A DNA stretch of 64,000 nt from Loxodes magnus (Eukaryota > Ciliophora > Karyorelictea > Loxodida > Loxodidae). The position numbers were made by a program, and so were the translations under genes. Positions 24,781 to 37,414 of the stretch are shown in pieces. The notes under the pieces are model-generated. The model searched no databases, was not told the origin of the DNA, and saw only the letters and a program-made list of their open reading frames with translations. Within the stretch, counting starts at the first letter, position 1. Every line of letters starts with the position of its first letter. The stretch is from NCBI GenBank assembly GCA_946699065.1, contig CAMPDV010000112.1, positions 62,001-126,000 of the forward strand, in the 5' to 3' direction.

Positions 24781-27188
24781 TGAGTCACAAACAAATTAAA
24801 AATTTTTAATTTTAAACTCTTATTTACACTTCTAACCCATAACTCCTATCTTATATCAACAGGTCTATAATTAACCTTCCATTATTTAACATATTAACAT
24901 TAGCTAAAAGTAAAGTGTGGCTGATACCTAACTGAAACTATTATTATATAAGAACAAAAAACCAAATATGGTAAGCAGAGAACTAGATAATCAAGATTTT
25001 ACTAGTTAAATGAATTAAATTTATGCTTGCTGAGATATTGCGATAATAAAGGTGTAATCCCTTCTTATTCTATAACTAGCAATAAATATAAAATGTATAC
25101 CTGATTTTTATAAGTCAGTAGAATAAATTTCGTAGACCAAAAAGGAATAAGGTATGTTAAATATAAAAATCTAATAAAGTAGATATGAGAATAAAGCTTT
25201 AAAGCTAGATAATTTCATTAAACTCTAAGCTAAGTATACAATAAAGGATAAAATATTACTAATGAAGGTAAAACGGTAAGTAATTTAGAATATACCAAAA
25301 TCAAAAAGTATCAAGCTTAGAAAATAGTCCCAAATAAATAATGAATAGACATTCTCAAATAGAAAGCAACAATTAATGCTGATTCGGTTAAAATATCTTA
25401 ACTAAATTAGCATGTAGAATATAAAAAGTTAAAAGTACTAATTTAATTTTGATTTTTCAGCATATTTCTTCAATATTTGTTTCTCTATCTACTAAATCAT
25501 TATTAATACCTTATAGCTATAGTTCAGTTATAATCGATTTTTCACTTAAGTATAAAAGTAGTTTAAACGAATAGACTTAATTAAATGCAAAATGGTATAA
25601 AATCTAATTGCATCAATTCTACTTTTTCAAGATACTCAGTATCCCATTATCTCAATTCATTTAGTTCCTCTCTTAATTTCACACTTCTAACACTTATCAA
25701 TACAAAATAGAAATAAACCTTTTATACAAGCTAATGATTAAATAATCAATAGATAAAATAGAAAAGCCTTGCTAATAGAAGGTTTATAATTTTTATTAGC
25801 ATAATAAAGCTAAAACTTCATAGTTTTTAGCTTATAAGCATACGATTCTATTACTTTAATATTGGTATGATTCAATCTTTCTCCTTATTATATTAACCCT
25901 TCAAAAATTAAATAAAGATTAGTCGTTTATTACTTCCTAGTGTAATTAAAGCAAGTAACTAGTGTATGGTAATCTATTATATATGCTTCCATATTAGCAG
26001 ACTAATTGCTTTAATAGTACAATTCTTAATGATAATCATGCTAATAAAATTAGTTAGCTTACCATAATTCCATTTTTAGTGTAAGCTAACTAAGAGTTTA
26101 TGCTTAAACCTATTGCTTTATTATTTAAATTAGCAGAACAAAATAGAGGTATGAAAGTGAAAATAATTGCAGTTTTAAGAGCGAAAGATTCCCTATAGCT
26201 ATGTAAGGTAAGATTGATAGACTAGTAATAGCTATTCTAAGTATAATACCTTAACTAATAGGATCAAAACTAAATTAATTGATTAGATAATTACTTATTA
26301 ATACATTCTCCAGTTTAAAGGAACACTTTAGGATAAAATGAATAGTATTCAATATAATATCTAATTAGCTTCAATACTCATATTTAAACTAAGGAATTAT
26401 AATTAGTTTATCAGGTTTCCTTACTATGCAATATAAATTAACTATATGATACTATTAGATTTCATATACTTAGTATACTAACTGAAGGATATTTAATCTA
26501 TTCTACTAGTAACTTAGTTTAGTTGCTTACTTCAATGATACCAATATAATATACGTTCCTAGTACTTAGAGAGCTTATAGTTATCACTTTTACTTAAGAT
26601 GAATCTTAATTTATTTCTAGTCAATTTTTTCCGACTAAAGTAATTGAATTAAATCTAATCTAGTAAGTTTTAAACTTAGATAGGAGCTAAAACAGAAAAA
26701 GCTTTCTATATAGCTACTGGTAATAAAATAGGTTTGGTAATTAATGTTATTGTATTTGATTATTGATTTATAAGCTTAAATAATAGCTACGAGATTATAT
26801 TATGATACTATTAAGCATAGTATACCTTTTAAAGAGGTATATAGGCTTAATTATTCTAGTTTGTTCAACATGAAATCGAAATATAGAAAGGAATAAATTT
26901 GCTTTGCTTAAGATAATTGCATTTATTCTTTAATTTAGCTTTGAAAGCTGTAATAAGGCAGATGCTACGATAAATAAATGCTAGTATGACTAACTTAAGA
27001 CATCTTCTTATTCATATCTTAACTAGTATTTACTTTAGTCTTTATTAGAATAAATCTCCTTATCATTTCCTTGTTCTTAGTAATTAACTAAGTTGCTTCA
27101 ATACCCAGAAGATTAAAATTCTAAGGAATCAGTGCTATATATATATTACCTGATTATATACATAAAGCAAAATAATTAAAGGGTAAAA
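24781..27188. other. Long AT-rich intergenic region
   Basis: About 2.4 kb between chaperonin 10 and the EGF-RING gene. No gene, tRNA or mobile element recognised. It contains an exact inverted repeat at 26050-26093. Confidence 0.5.
26050..26093. repeat. 13-bp inverted repeat with 18-nt loop
   Basis: Arms TTAGTTAGCTTAC (26050-26062) and GTAAGCTAACTAA (26081-26093) are perfect reverse complements. The stem is long and contains GC steps, which is less likely by chance than pure A/T dyads. It could be a cruciform, a terminator-like hairpin or the remnant of a small inverted-repeat element; no flanking duplication was found. Confidence 0.65.
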
Positions 27189-28598
27189 ATGAGGATTAAA
27201 AGACTGGTGATAATATTTTAGCTGAATATAATAAAACTAGTCTGATGCTAATGATTCCAATAAGTCACTCAATAAGATGCCTTTTACTATTTTCCTCTTA
27301 GTTATCATTAAGCAAACTTTGTATTAATAGAAGTCTAGACTCTTAATGGTGATACTAACTTCTCTTTAACTGCTAATGAAACTTTAAGTAGATAAAAAAA
27401 TTAATTAGATTTGAATGCTTATAAGTATGTGGACTGAAATGGATATTATTAGAATGAAAACTACTAGTACTTGGTCTTATAGCCTTAGCAAAAGCAATGA
27501 TACATTCAAATTATCAACTTTAAATTTAGTTCAATACCAAGTCTTAGTAGTTACTTGGTATATAATTTGAGTATTATAGAGTCATCATAATATATCTGCT
27601 CTCACAGCTGTTATAATCATGGAAGTTGCAATCAAAGCTGCCTTTGCATTTTTGGATGAATTGGATATGACTGCTCTTAGTAAGCAATTTATGCTGAATT
27701 TGGAAAGGACTATGAATTTAATTTAAGTCCTTAGCAAGTCTAATGATTTTACTTATAAAATGAAAAAGATAATTCTAAGTTATAGATAGTCTACAAAACT
27801 AACTCTAGTAACTTGAAATTTAGTATAAGCATTAAAAGCAAAAGCTATGGAAAAGCCTTATTACCTTCTTAATACGAAAGTCAATATTAATGAACTATTA
27901 CTGAGAGCGGTATCCTATAAATTAGGATGGAAAAAGACTAGTGGTATGTTAAAGTTACCAATATCAATTTTGAAGATGCATAGCTGTCTGTTATGTTCAA
28001 AAATAAAAAGGAGAATTAGAAAAGAAAGTAAAGTAAAATGTCTAAGATACTGATCTCTATTACTCTTTCAATAGTCGTTTTAATTCTGATTTATTTGATG
28101 TGTCTGTTTTTCAATTCTTGCAAATAGCATACTTAAATACTAAACTCCAGTAATTTACACAATTAATCTGAAAATATACCTTAAAGCTAAAATGAAGAAT
28201 TCGTAATCCCAGACTTTCCAGCAAAATAATTTGGTACGATTATACAAAATAAGAAGAAGGTTTATAACATGGAATGTGTAATTTGCCTAGAATAGTTCAA
28301 GCAAATTGATTTAATAAAAGAACTGCCTTGTACACATTTATATCACAAATGCTGCATTGATGAATGATTCAAACATAACTCTTTCTGCTGTATTTGCAAG
28401 AGAGATTATAATAACTATGAAATATAGCTTCAAAATGGAGGTCTAAATGGTCTTTAGAGCATATAGTAGCAAAGCACAAGCATGTAAACTCATATCCAAT
28501 CATTGGCTGAGTTTAACTAGGAGTTCGATAATACAACAGTTATTAATTAGACATTCGACTAGAACTTAGAATTTTAGAGCATAGAAGAATCGCACTGA
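27189..28598 (+). CDS. EGF-TM-RING-H2 membrane protein
   Basis: Predicted 469-residue single-pass membrane protein in one uninterrupted frame. It starts with a basic and hydrophobic signal peptide (M-R-I-K-R-L-V-I-I-F), then an ectodomain. An EGF-like module lies at about residues 137-165 (C-Y-N-H-G-S-C and C-L-C-I-F-G-W-I-G-Y-D-C). A beta-rich segment follows, then one transmembrane helix at about 286-310 (I-L-I-S-I-T-L-S-I-V-V-L-I-L-I-Y). The cytosolic tail carries a RING-H2 finger from residue 363 (C-V-I-C, C-T-H-L-Y-H-K-C-C, F-C-C-I-C). TGA encodes the Trp after I-D-E in the RING and the Trp of the EGF G-W-I-G motif. The layout resembles PA-TM-RING E3 ligases, with EGF in place of PA; ligase activity is inferred. 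Confidence 0.9.
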
Positions 28599-29192
28599 TA
28601 CAGTATAAAACTAGCTTGTTTGATAATTCCCCAGAACAAATAGTTTAATATTTATTTTTTTGAATAGTCACTTGTGCTTATTCTATATTGCATACCAATA
28701 TTAATAATAGCAGCTTTAGACTTTCTTCCTTCCTATAATTTTTATTTCCTTTATTTCCCTTCTTTATTCTAGTCTAAGTTCAACACTTCAAATTAGCACG
28801 TTTATTTTCTATCTCTCAAACTTTAAGGAATAAATTCTTTTTGATCTTACATTTAAAGATAAACTTAGAGTTTATGATTTTAGGTAGAAATGGCAAAATA
28901 ACTAAGTCTCAACATAGTAGGAATTTAACAAGTTAAATGAACTTTTTTAATTAGCAACTAAAGATTTATTTAATTAATCAGTTCCTTTAAAAAACTTTAG
29001 GATCTATATATTATAATCTTATTTCTTAAGAACTGGAAAAATAACTTCATTACTACTATACTATTTTATTATTTGTCATGTCCTATTAAAATAGTAAAAT
29101 TGATTCGTTCTTAAAATGTGAAATTACTGGGTGCATTTTAAAATATTGTCAAAGAGATTAATGAATATTTAGCTTGTACTTTCAAAAATGAA
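28599..29192. other. Convergent intergenic region
   Basis: Lies between the 3' ends of the EGF-RING gene and the MTRFR-like gene. AT-rich; nothing recognised. Confidence 0.5.
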
Positions 29193-29746
29193 TCATAGAA
29201 TTGAATGCTTAGCTTTGGTGTATAAAGTTAATAAAGATTAATTAGGGTTGTTTTTTTCTGAGGTATCTGGGATGCCTTCTTGCAATTTTTTCTTAGTTCT
29301 TCTATAGCTTCTATCCTTCTACTTCGCAATTTTATTTCACTTTTTTACTATTTTAGATTCTGCTCCTTTTTCAGCCATTTCGATTTTATCTTTCAGTCGT
29401 TTGAAAGCATAATTCTTGTTTGTTTCAAAATCTCTTGAAGAATGGACTTTTACTTATAAATCAGTAACAGGGTCAACCATTCGAACGCAATTAGCCGTTT
29501 TGTTAACTTTTTACCCTCCTTTACCTCATCCTTTTATTTACTTGAACTCAAATCTCTATCAAAGCTGATCATCTTTAGTAGAGAAGCATCGTAAACTGAG
29601 CCAACTTGATGGATAACTCCTTTAATAGCTTGATAATTACCTGAGAGAGGATAATGAAAATAATCTATAGCAATTCATTTTTATTGCCCTATAAACTAAG
29701 ATAAGATATTTAAAAACAGGCAAGGAAATTAAAGTCTTCTTATCAT
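29193..29746 (-). CDS. Mitochondrial release factor-like protein (MTRFR/C12orf65-type)
   Basis: Predicted 178-residue protein with an Arg-containing hydrophobic N-terminus suited to mitochondrial import. The core is a class I release-factor catalytic domain: S-S-S-K-G-G-Q-K-V-N-K-T, then A-N-C-V-R-M, and a basic C-terminal helix (K-W-N-K-I-A-K-Q-K-D-R-S-Y-R-R). There is no codon-recognition domain, as in MTRFR and ICT1, which rescue stalled mitoribosomes. The GGQ glutamine is encoded by TAA. A 17-nt intron (29525-29541) lies immediately before it and must be removed to give S-S-x-x-G-G-Q. Trp by TGA occurs in the presequence region and in K-K-W-N-K. The frame closes at TGA 29193; a TAA 15 codons earlier leaves the exact C-terminus open. 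The start is 91 bp from the divergent kinase gene. Confidence 0.88.
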
Positions 29747-29837
29747 ATTAGTATTTTACCTTCTTTATTTAACTAGCAGTTTTGCGTTTAATGATTACTC
29801 ATTTTTTATATAATTTTAGCAACTATTATTAAATAAA

Positions 29838-31376
<1,539 letters not shown>

Positions 31377-31522
31377 TTATACTTACTTAAATAGATATAA
31401 TTATTATACTTTAAAATCATTCTTACATTATTATGCTATACTTTCCTTTTTAATTCAAAGCTAAGAAATTTCTATTCCTTTTGCTTATAAAAGTTAGTAA
31501 GAAGGAAAAAGCTGTGATTGAT

Positions 31523-32021
31523 ATGCAAAAGCCTTTTATTTAAATGAAAGCGAAAAACTTTGATTTCAGTATGATATTAGAGATATCAAGTGGCATGAAA
31601 TGATGAGCATCTAACATTTGAGACTTAAGCTAGCAGGACATTCAAGATAGTTAAAATTTTGAAATTAAGCATTTAATCAAAAAGTTAAAAGATACTTACT
31701 CTGAAAAAAGGCTTTATTTTATTAATAGGATTTAGTTCATTTTACAGGATTCTAAAAGAAAGATACACAATTCACTACTAAAACGAACTGCAAAATAATA
31801 AAAATTAATAAAGTAGAGACAGTAATAGAATAAAGAGAAAGAGTCTACTTCCAAAAGACAATAATCTCTTGATTATGATCATAAGATATAAATATATTTT
31901 TATTATAGAAAGATAGAACAGAACGGAGAAAGTATAAAGATTATAAACTAGCAACATAAATAAGAAGGTAGATATGGTGTTTAAAGCATAATTACTATAA
32001 TATATTCTAAATTTTAAATGA
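31523..32021 (+). CDS. Small basic hypothetical protein
   Basis: Predicted protein of about 159 residues just downstream of the kinase gene. Features seen: an N-terminal segment F-D-F-S-M-I-L-E-I-S, consecutive TGA codons read as Trp (G-M-K-W-W-A-S), a basic helix (H-L-I-K-K-L-K-D-T-Y-S-E-K-R), a Gln/Lys/Arg-rich stretch and a C-terminal strand pair (D-H-K-I-Q-I-Y-F-Y-Y-R-K). A 19-nt intron (31968-31986) leads to a short last exon closed by TGA at 32019-32021; without it the frame runs on without a sensible end. An upstream in-frame ATG at 31433 exists, but the intervening DNA is pyrimidine-rich. Family not recognised. Confidence 0.6.
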
Positions 32022-34731
32022 AAATTAGAAATATATTTTATTAATAATTAGATGCAAGAAGGAAAAAGTCAAAATTATCATTCTTCTTTTTCTATTTTCG
32101 TTTAAAAGTAGTACTCATCTCTTTTAATCTTAGAATTTTAGAGTCACAAAATATGTATAACAGGGAAAAAGAAAAAAACGAAATTAAGAGGAGAAAATTT
32201 AAATATTATAGTAGCTGCTTTAAATATAGAAGAGCTTTAATTATTATTAATCGAAAAGAAAACTAACAAAGAAAAATATTTTTGAAGATTATTTTAATTT
32301 AATTTCGCAAAAAATTTAATTAAACTTTGAATGTCTAAAGTATAACGAAATGCTCATTCTATATTAGGTAGTTTTACTTTTTAATAACTAAATATAAGTA
32401 CATTTTTTATACTTTTTATTACAATAATTTAAATTGCTCAATTCGCCAATTAATTTGTATGTACATTTCTTAAATTAACTTCGCTTCTTTCTTATCTTAA
32501 GAAATTAGTGAAATTAGTTTGGCTTATAGGTTTACTTTTTAAGTTCTGATTTAATTCAGGTGACTAATAGCCAAGTTTTAATTTTAGTTATTTTAACTAT
32601 ATTATTACCTTTCTCTTTGCATTCGCTTCTATTTCTCCAAAACTATTATATTAAACAAACTTGCTTTTGTAGAGTTCTAAATTATAGGCATGCTAAAGTT
32701 ATATTATTTGAAAGTTTCTATTTTGCTTTATTAAGTCCATGTTAGCTTCAGGAGAAAGAAGCTAATATATCCAAATAAATTTTAATAGCTAACTTGGTTT
32801 GATGTCTTGACTAATTTTATCAAATATAATGCTCTAATTTATTCTTTTTGCTGATAGTTTAAGTTAAGAGTCTTAAAATTAATTAATTAACTCTATAATA
32901 AAAAGTAATAGATACTCAAATATTATTATGAGAGTGCTTAAAGATCTAAAGGTAAATAGCAGCAAATACTTAGATTAGGAGTAAGTCTAATTTATTTAAT
33001 AAAAGCTTCATAATTTGCAGTTCCTAAATACAAACTACTTGCTATACTTTAATACTTTATTATTGCTATTTAAAGACACTTTTTTAGACACTTATTTCTA
33101 AGAAAAATTAGATATAAATGTTGACTTTATTGCTTCTTCAAAAAAGGAGCTAAGATATAGTTGGAATATCAAAGGCAATTTTTCTCTATATATTCTTATA
33201 GACACAACCAAATGCTTCATAAACCGTAAATTTCTAAGAAGCTGCTGCTTTAAAGTCTAATTTTGGTAAGGGAATGTAATATAAATGCCTTATCAAATCT
33301 TTTGATAAGCATAAGTTTATCCTTTGAGTTAATCTTAATACAGATATCATAAAATAGATTTCCTAATTTATCTAAATATTCCACCTAACTAATTATAATC
33401 CAGTCTATCATAAAATAAGACTTTGCTATTAACATTGTTTAATAGTTTGTACTTTTAAAGAGTAATGCTTATTAGTAAATTTGATACTATTGATAACTAG
33501 AAGTTATTTGTTTTAAGATTAATTATCTGGTGATGTAATTTAATCTTTTTGTGTAGAATTAATTTTCTTTCTTCAAATTATTTTAGTAAAAGTCTAAAAT
33601 TAATTATTTAGAATAGCAAGGTAAAATGTTGCCCTAATTAAAGATAGATAAAGATTAGGTCGATATTATTAATCTGTTTTATTGTGCTTTTAGTTAATGC
33701 TTAACATGCATATTTATATGACTGTATTCTAATTTCTCTAGAATATTACTGAATCTTTAGTTTGATCCCCTCTCATATCTCAACCATCAGTTCTAAACTC
33801 TCTTTTCCTTCTTGTTTTTAATTAATAATTCCAGAACTGATTCTTATAAATTTGAAAGCCTTAACTTAAATGATTGATTTATGTTAATGATTAACAAATG
33901 TACCTACATCATAAAATGTAATGTTCTATATACCTTATATTAAATAAAGTTCCTTTTACTATATTAAAACTAATGGACTTTTGCTTAATACTAATATCTA
34001 CTTTTAATAGTCTAACCTAAAGATGTTTATAATCTCCTTTTTAGATCTATTCACTTATTTATACCGCTAAATTTCTTATTAATCTAGCACTGAGTTTTTT
34101 AATGGTAAGGCTAGTATAGATAGATGCTAATAGTAATAACTAGTTCATAGGGGCTATATAGCGTACTTATGTTAAAAAAGCAAGCTTCTAGTTAAAGTTG
34201 ATAGATTAAAAGCATCAAGAGAATATCTAAATCCTAAGAATTTTTATCCTTCTTGACTTTCTTAATTCAACCTTCTAAGCTTTAGATATAGCAACCTATA
34301 TATACTAATATTCTAATATAGGTAATAGTATCTAAATAAGTGAAACAGATATACAATATTGCTTTGATAATGGTATTAAGAATAAAATAAACGGAAAGGA
34401 TAATAATAAGTAGATAAAGATTATATTGCTTTATATAATAGAATTAAGTCCCTGCTAATGCTTTAAGTAATTCACTATTATTCAGGCATTTTTACTGAAT
34501 TTATAATATCAGAACATCTATCAGTAACATTTTAAAAGGACTAATATATTACTTATTGCCTGCATCTAAAGCTTACAATAATATGCTAGCAATGTTTTGC
34601 ACATAATCATATTAGTTTCAATTTATGACCTTTCAGGGATATTAAATTAACTCTTTTGCTATTATTTAAAATAACTCCAGTAACTAAGAGTAACTCTTTA
34701 AGCTTATTAGGAAAGTAAGAATTAGCATAAA
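32022..34731. other. Long AT-rich intergenic region
   Basis: About 2.7 kb upstream of the glucanase gene. A few hydrophobic open stretches (for example 32560-32745, plus) are low complexity and lack a plausible start context. No repeat, RNA gene or mobile element recognised. Confidence 0.45.
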
Positions 34732-36336
34732 ATGAACGGTTTAGTAACCATTGTAGCAACATTGTTAATAGCTTAAATTAGCCAATCTGCTAACTTTTAG
34801 ACAGTACAAATTCCAGTCTTTAGTAATGCAATTGCTTAAGCAATCACTGTTAAATTTAGAGCGGTTAACACAAATTGCTGGCTTAGTGAATATTTCACTC
34901 CTTCTTAGTCAGGTGAATGGTTTTATATAAATGCTTGGGGACTTGCATGGAATTATGTTGATGTGTTTTAGAGAACTGAAGGAAGCTTTTAGATATAGTC
35001 TGTAAAAACTAGCAAATGGGTTGTTGCTTGGTCAAATGGAAACTCTTCAGTTGATGTAGCATCAGCAAAAGCATAAGGATGGGAAACTTTTAAGTATGTG
35101 AAAGTTGGAAGTGATGCAATCAAAATAATGAAAGGTATTTATTATTTGACTCTTATCAATGGAAAAATGATGGCAATAGAAACAAATGCAAGTAAAGCAG
35201 AAGTTTTCTAAGTTTATCGAATTACCTAGAGACTTAATTAGAAAATATCAGGAGTAAATTTAGGTTCATGACTTGTTTTGGAGAAATGGATGGTACCAAA
35301 CGTTTTTCAAGGTACTTAAGCAGTAGACTATTATACTTGGTGTTAGGAATTAGGTTTAAGCTAATGTACTAGTAGATTAACACAACATATGGATACTTTT
35401 CTTAATTTAGAATCAGATTTTGCTTGGCTATAGTCAAAAAATATTAATTTAGTAAGAATTCCAGTTGGATTTTGGATAACAAAAACATAGTAGGAACTTA
35501 TTGATCTAGGATTACCTTATTCCAATGTAGGACTTTAACATTTGGATAATGCCTTTAGAATAGCATAGAATTATTAAATTGATGTCTTGATATCTTTTCA
35601 TGGAGCTATTGGATCATAAAATGGAGCTGATCATAGTGGATAAAAACGTGATAGAGAGTATTGGACTACAAATCTCACTTTCACTCTTCCTGACACAGTA
35701 AAGTCCTTAACTTTTTTAGCATAGAGATATTCAAGCTATCCAAATTTCCATGGAATAGGTCTTCTTAATGAACCCTCTACATCAATTTCCTTTTCAACTC
35801 TAGAAACTTTCTATAAGCAAGCATATGACTCTATTAATTAAGTATGTCCTTAATGTTTTGTATGGATGAGTGATAGTTGATTAGGATCGTCACTATTTTC
35901 AGACACGCGTATTCCTAAGTTCTCTTAAAAATACTAACGTGTTATAGTAGAATCACATGATTACTAAGTATTTGATTCATATACCAAAAGCTTGAGTTGT
36001 TAAGGTCACTTAGATTATACTGATACTTAATGGAGATAGCAATATTCAGCTGTTTCTTAATTCTATATGATAGCTTCTGGAGAATGGAGCTTAGCATTGG
36101 AAACTTGTACATATAGTGGAATGACATAGTAACAGATAGATCAGTTTAAAACAAACTTTGCCTAAAAAATGCTAGCAGTATTTAACATAGGAGATGGAAG
36201 TTGTTTTTGGGCGTATAAAAATAGTGTTGGATGGAATGATTGGCAATTTGTATCAAGCGTTAAATATATTCAACCTCAATCAACAAGCTTCTTGGAAGTT
36301 AAAGCAAAGAAAGTAAGAAAGCATTATGATAACTGA
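34732..36336 (+). CDS. Exo-1,3-beta-glucanase, GH5 family
   Basis: Predicted 534-residue secreted glycoside hydrolase that removes glucose from the ends of beta-1,3-glucans. Signal peptide M-N-G-L-V-T-I-V-A-T-L-L-I-A. Residues about 25-170 form a beta-trefoil-like/fascin-like region with repeated Trp and Val strands. The GH5 barrel follows: G-S-W-L-V-L-E-K-W, then N-L-V-R-I-P-V-G-F-W, then I-S-F-H-G-A. The acid/base motif L-L-N-E-P-S has Glu at about residue 347 and the nucleophile motif A-S-G-E-W-S has Glu at about residue 451. Both catalytic Glu are present. TGA encodes Trp in G-S-W-L and D-S-W-L-G. No intron. It resembles fungal and oomycete exo-beta-1,3-glucanases; roles could be digestion of algal or fungal food or remodelling of a cyst wall. 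Confidence 0.93.
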
Positions 36337-37414
36337 GAACTGTATAGATTTTAAATATCTTTATATACATATAAATGAAACTTTTCTAAGCTTATAAAAT
36401 ACTGAAATCTTTGAATCATTTTAAAGTTTAAATTTATCATCAGCCAAAACTTAAGTATCAATAAATAGCCCTAATGCTAAATCTTTCCATCTAAACTACC
36501 TCGTATTTCAGTTATAGTTTATATAAGACTAATTTCCTTTAATTTTACTTTTAGGTATTAGAACAGTAATTGAATAGGGCATTGGATTCACTATATTTGC
36601 ATATCGTAAAATAGGTAATTTAGTAAATTTATGAACCATAGCAATTATCTTAACTTATATAATTAGTAGAAAATTCTAAGTTATTCGTACCATTTTTGCA
36701 CTATTAAATACTAATCATGGACTAAATATTTAATCAATTGTATAAAATTTACTTTAAATGACACTCATTAGCCTTTTTAATTTTATTAGGTAAAAAGATT
36801 GGAATCATAAGGCTAATTTTTCATTGATTATTAATTAAAAAGTACCTTTATGAATCTTGTATCATATATGCTTCCATCTATTTAAGTTATGAGACTAAAC
36901 TAATAGTCTTTTTTAAGAAAAATTTAGGCTTTTACTATTTTCAAACCTCTAACAATTTTTATCTTCATTATGATTTTTTTACGATAATGTGTATTCATAA
37001 TAGAAGTATAGAAGGTGTTGATTTTACCTAGCTTAATTAGAAAATATCTCTTAGTAAGTATCTAGCATATTTGTATTATGTGGTATCTTGATGAATTAAT
37101 CTTAGTATTTTTAGATTAACTAAATAGAAATAAGGAAGTGGTATCAAAAAATAGCTTCTACTTACTTTTTTGGTTTTTTCTTTTATAACAGTTCTATTAA
37201 ACTTTAAAAGAGTAAAAATAAAGTGGAAGAAAAAGTATTTAAGGAGACTGATTTTTAATTGGTTTCTTGTCTGTTTGCAGATCTTTTTGTCAAAAGTTTT
37301 AGCGATTTGTGTTGAAGGAAAAATTGATGAGTGTAAAGTTTTCTTTAATATAGTAAAAATAAAGGTAAATGAAGAGTGTAAATCCTGATTAAAAATTGAA
37401 ACTAAATATACCAT
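36337..37414. other. Convergent intergenic region with an unusual open frame
   Basis: Lies between the 3' ends of the glucanase and CFAP96 genes. On the minus strand, directly after the CFAP96 TGA and in the same frame, 37414-36995 is open to the next TGA; its first 112 codons contain no TAA, TAG or TGA. It reads as an F/L/I/K-rich peptide with no domain. I treat it as untranslated unless read-through occurs. Confidence 0.4.

Noticed and set aside
37170-37388. Plus-strand frame of about 72 codons ending in TGA next to the CFAP96 3' end
   Set aside because: It lacks an ATG in frame and any domain; it overlaps the antisense open stretch discussed under findings and is best seen as unusual intergenic composition.
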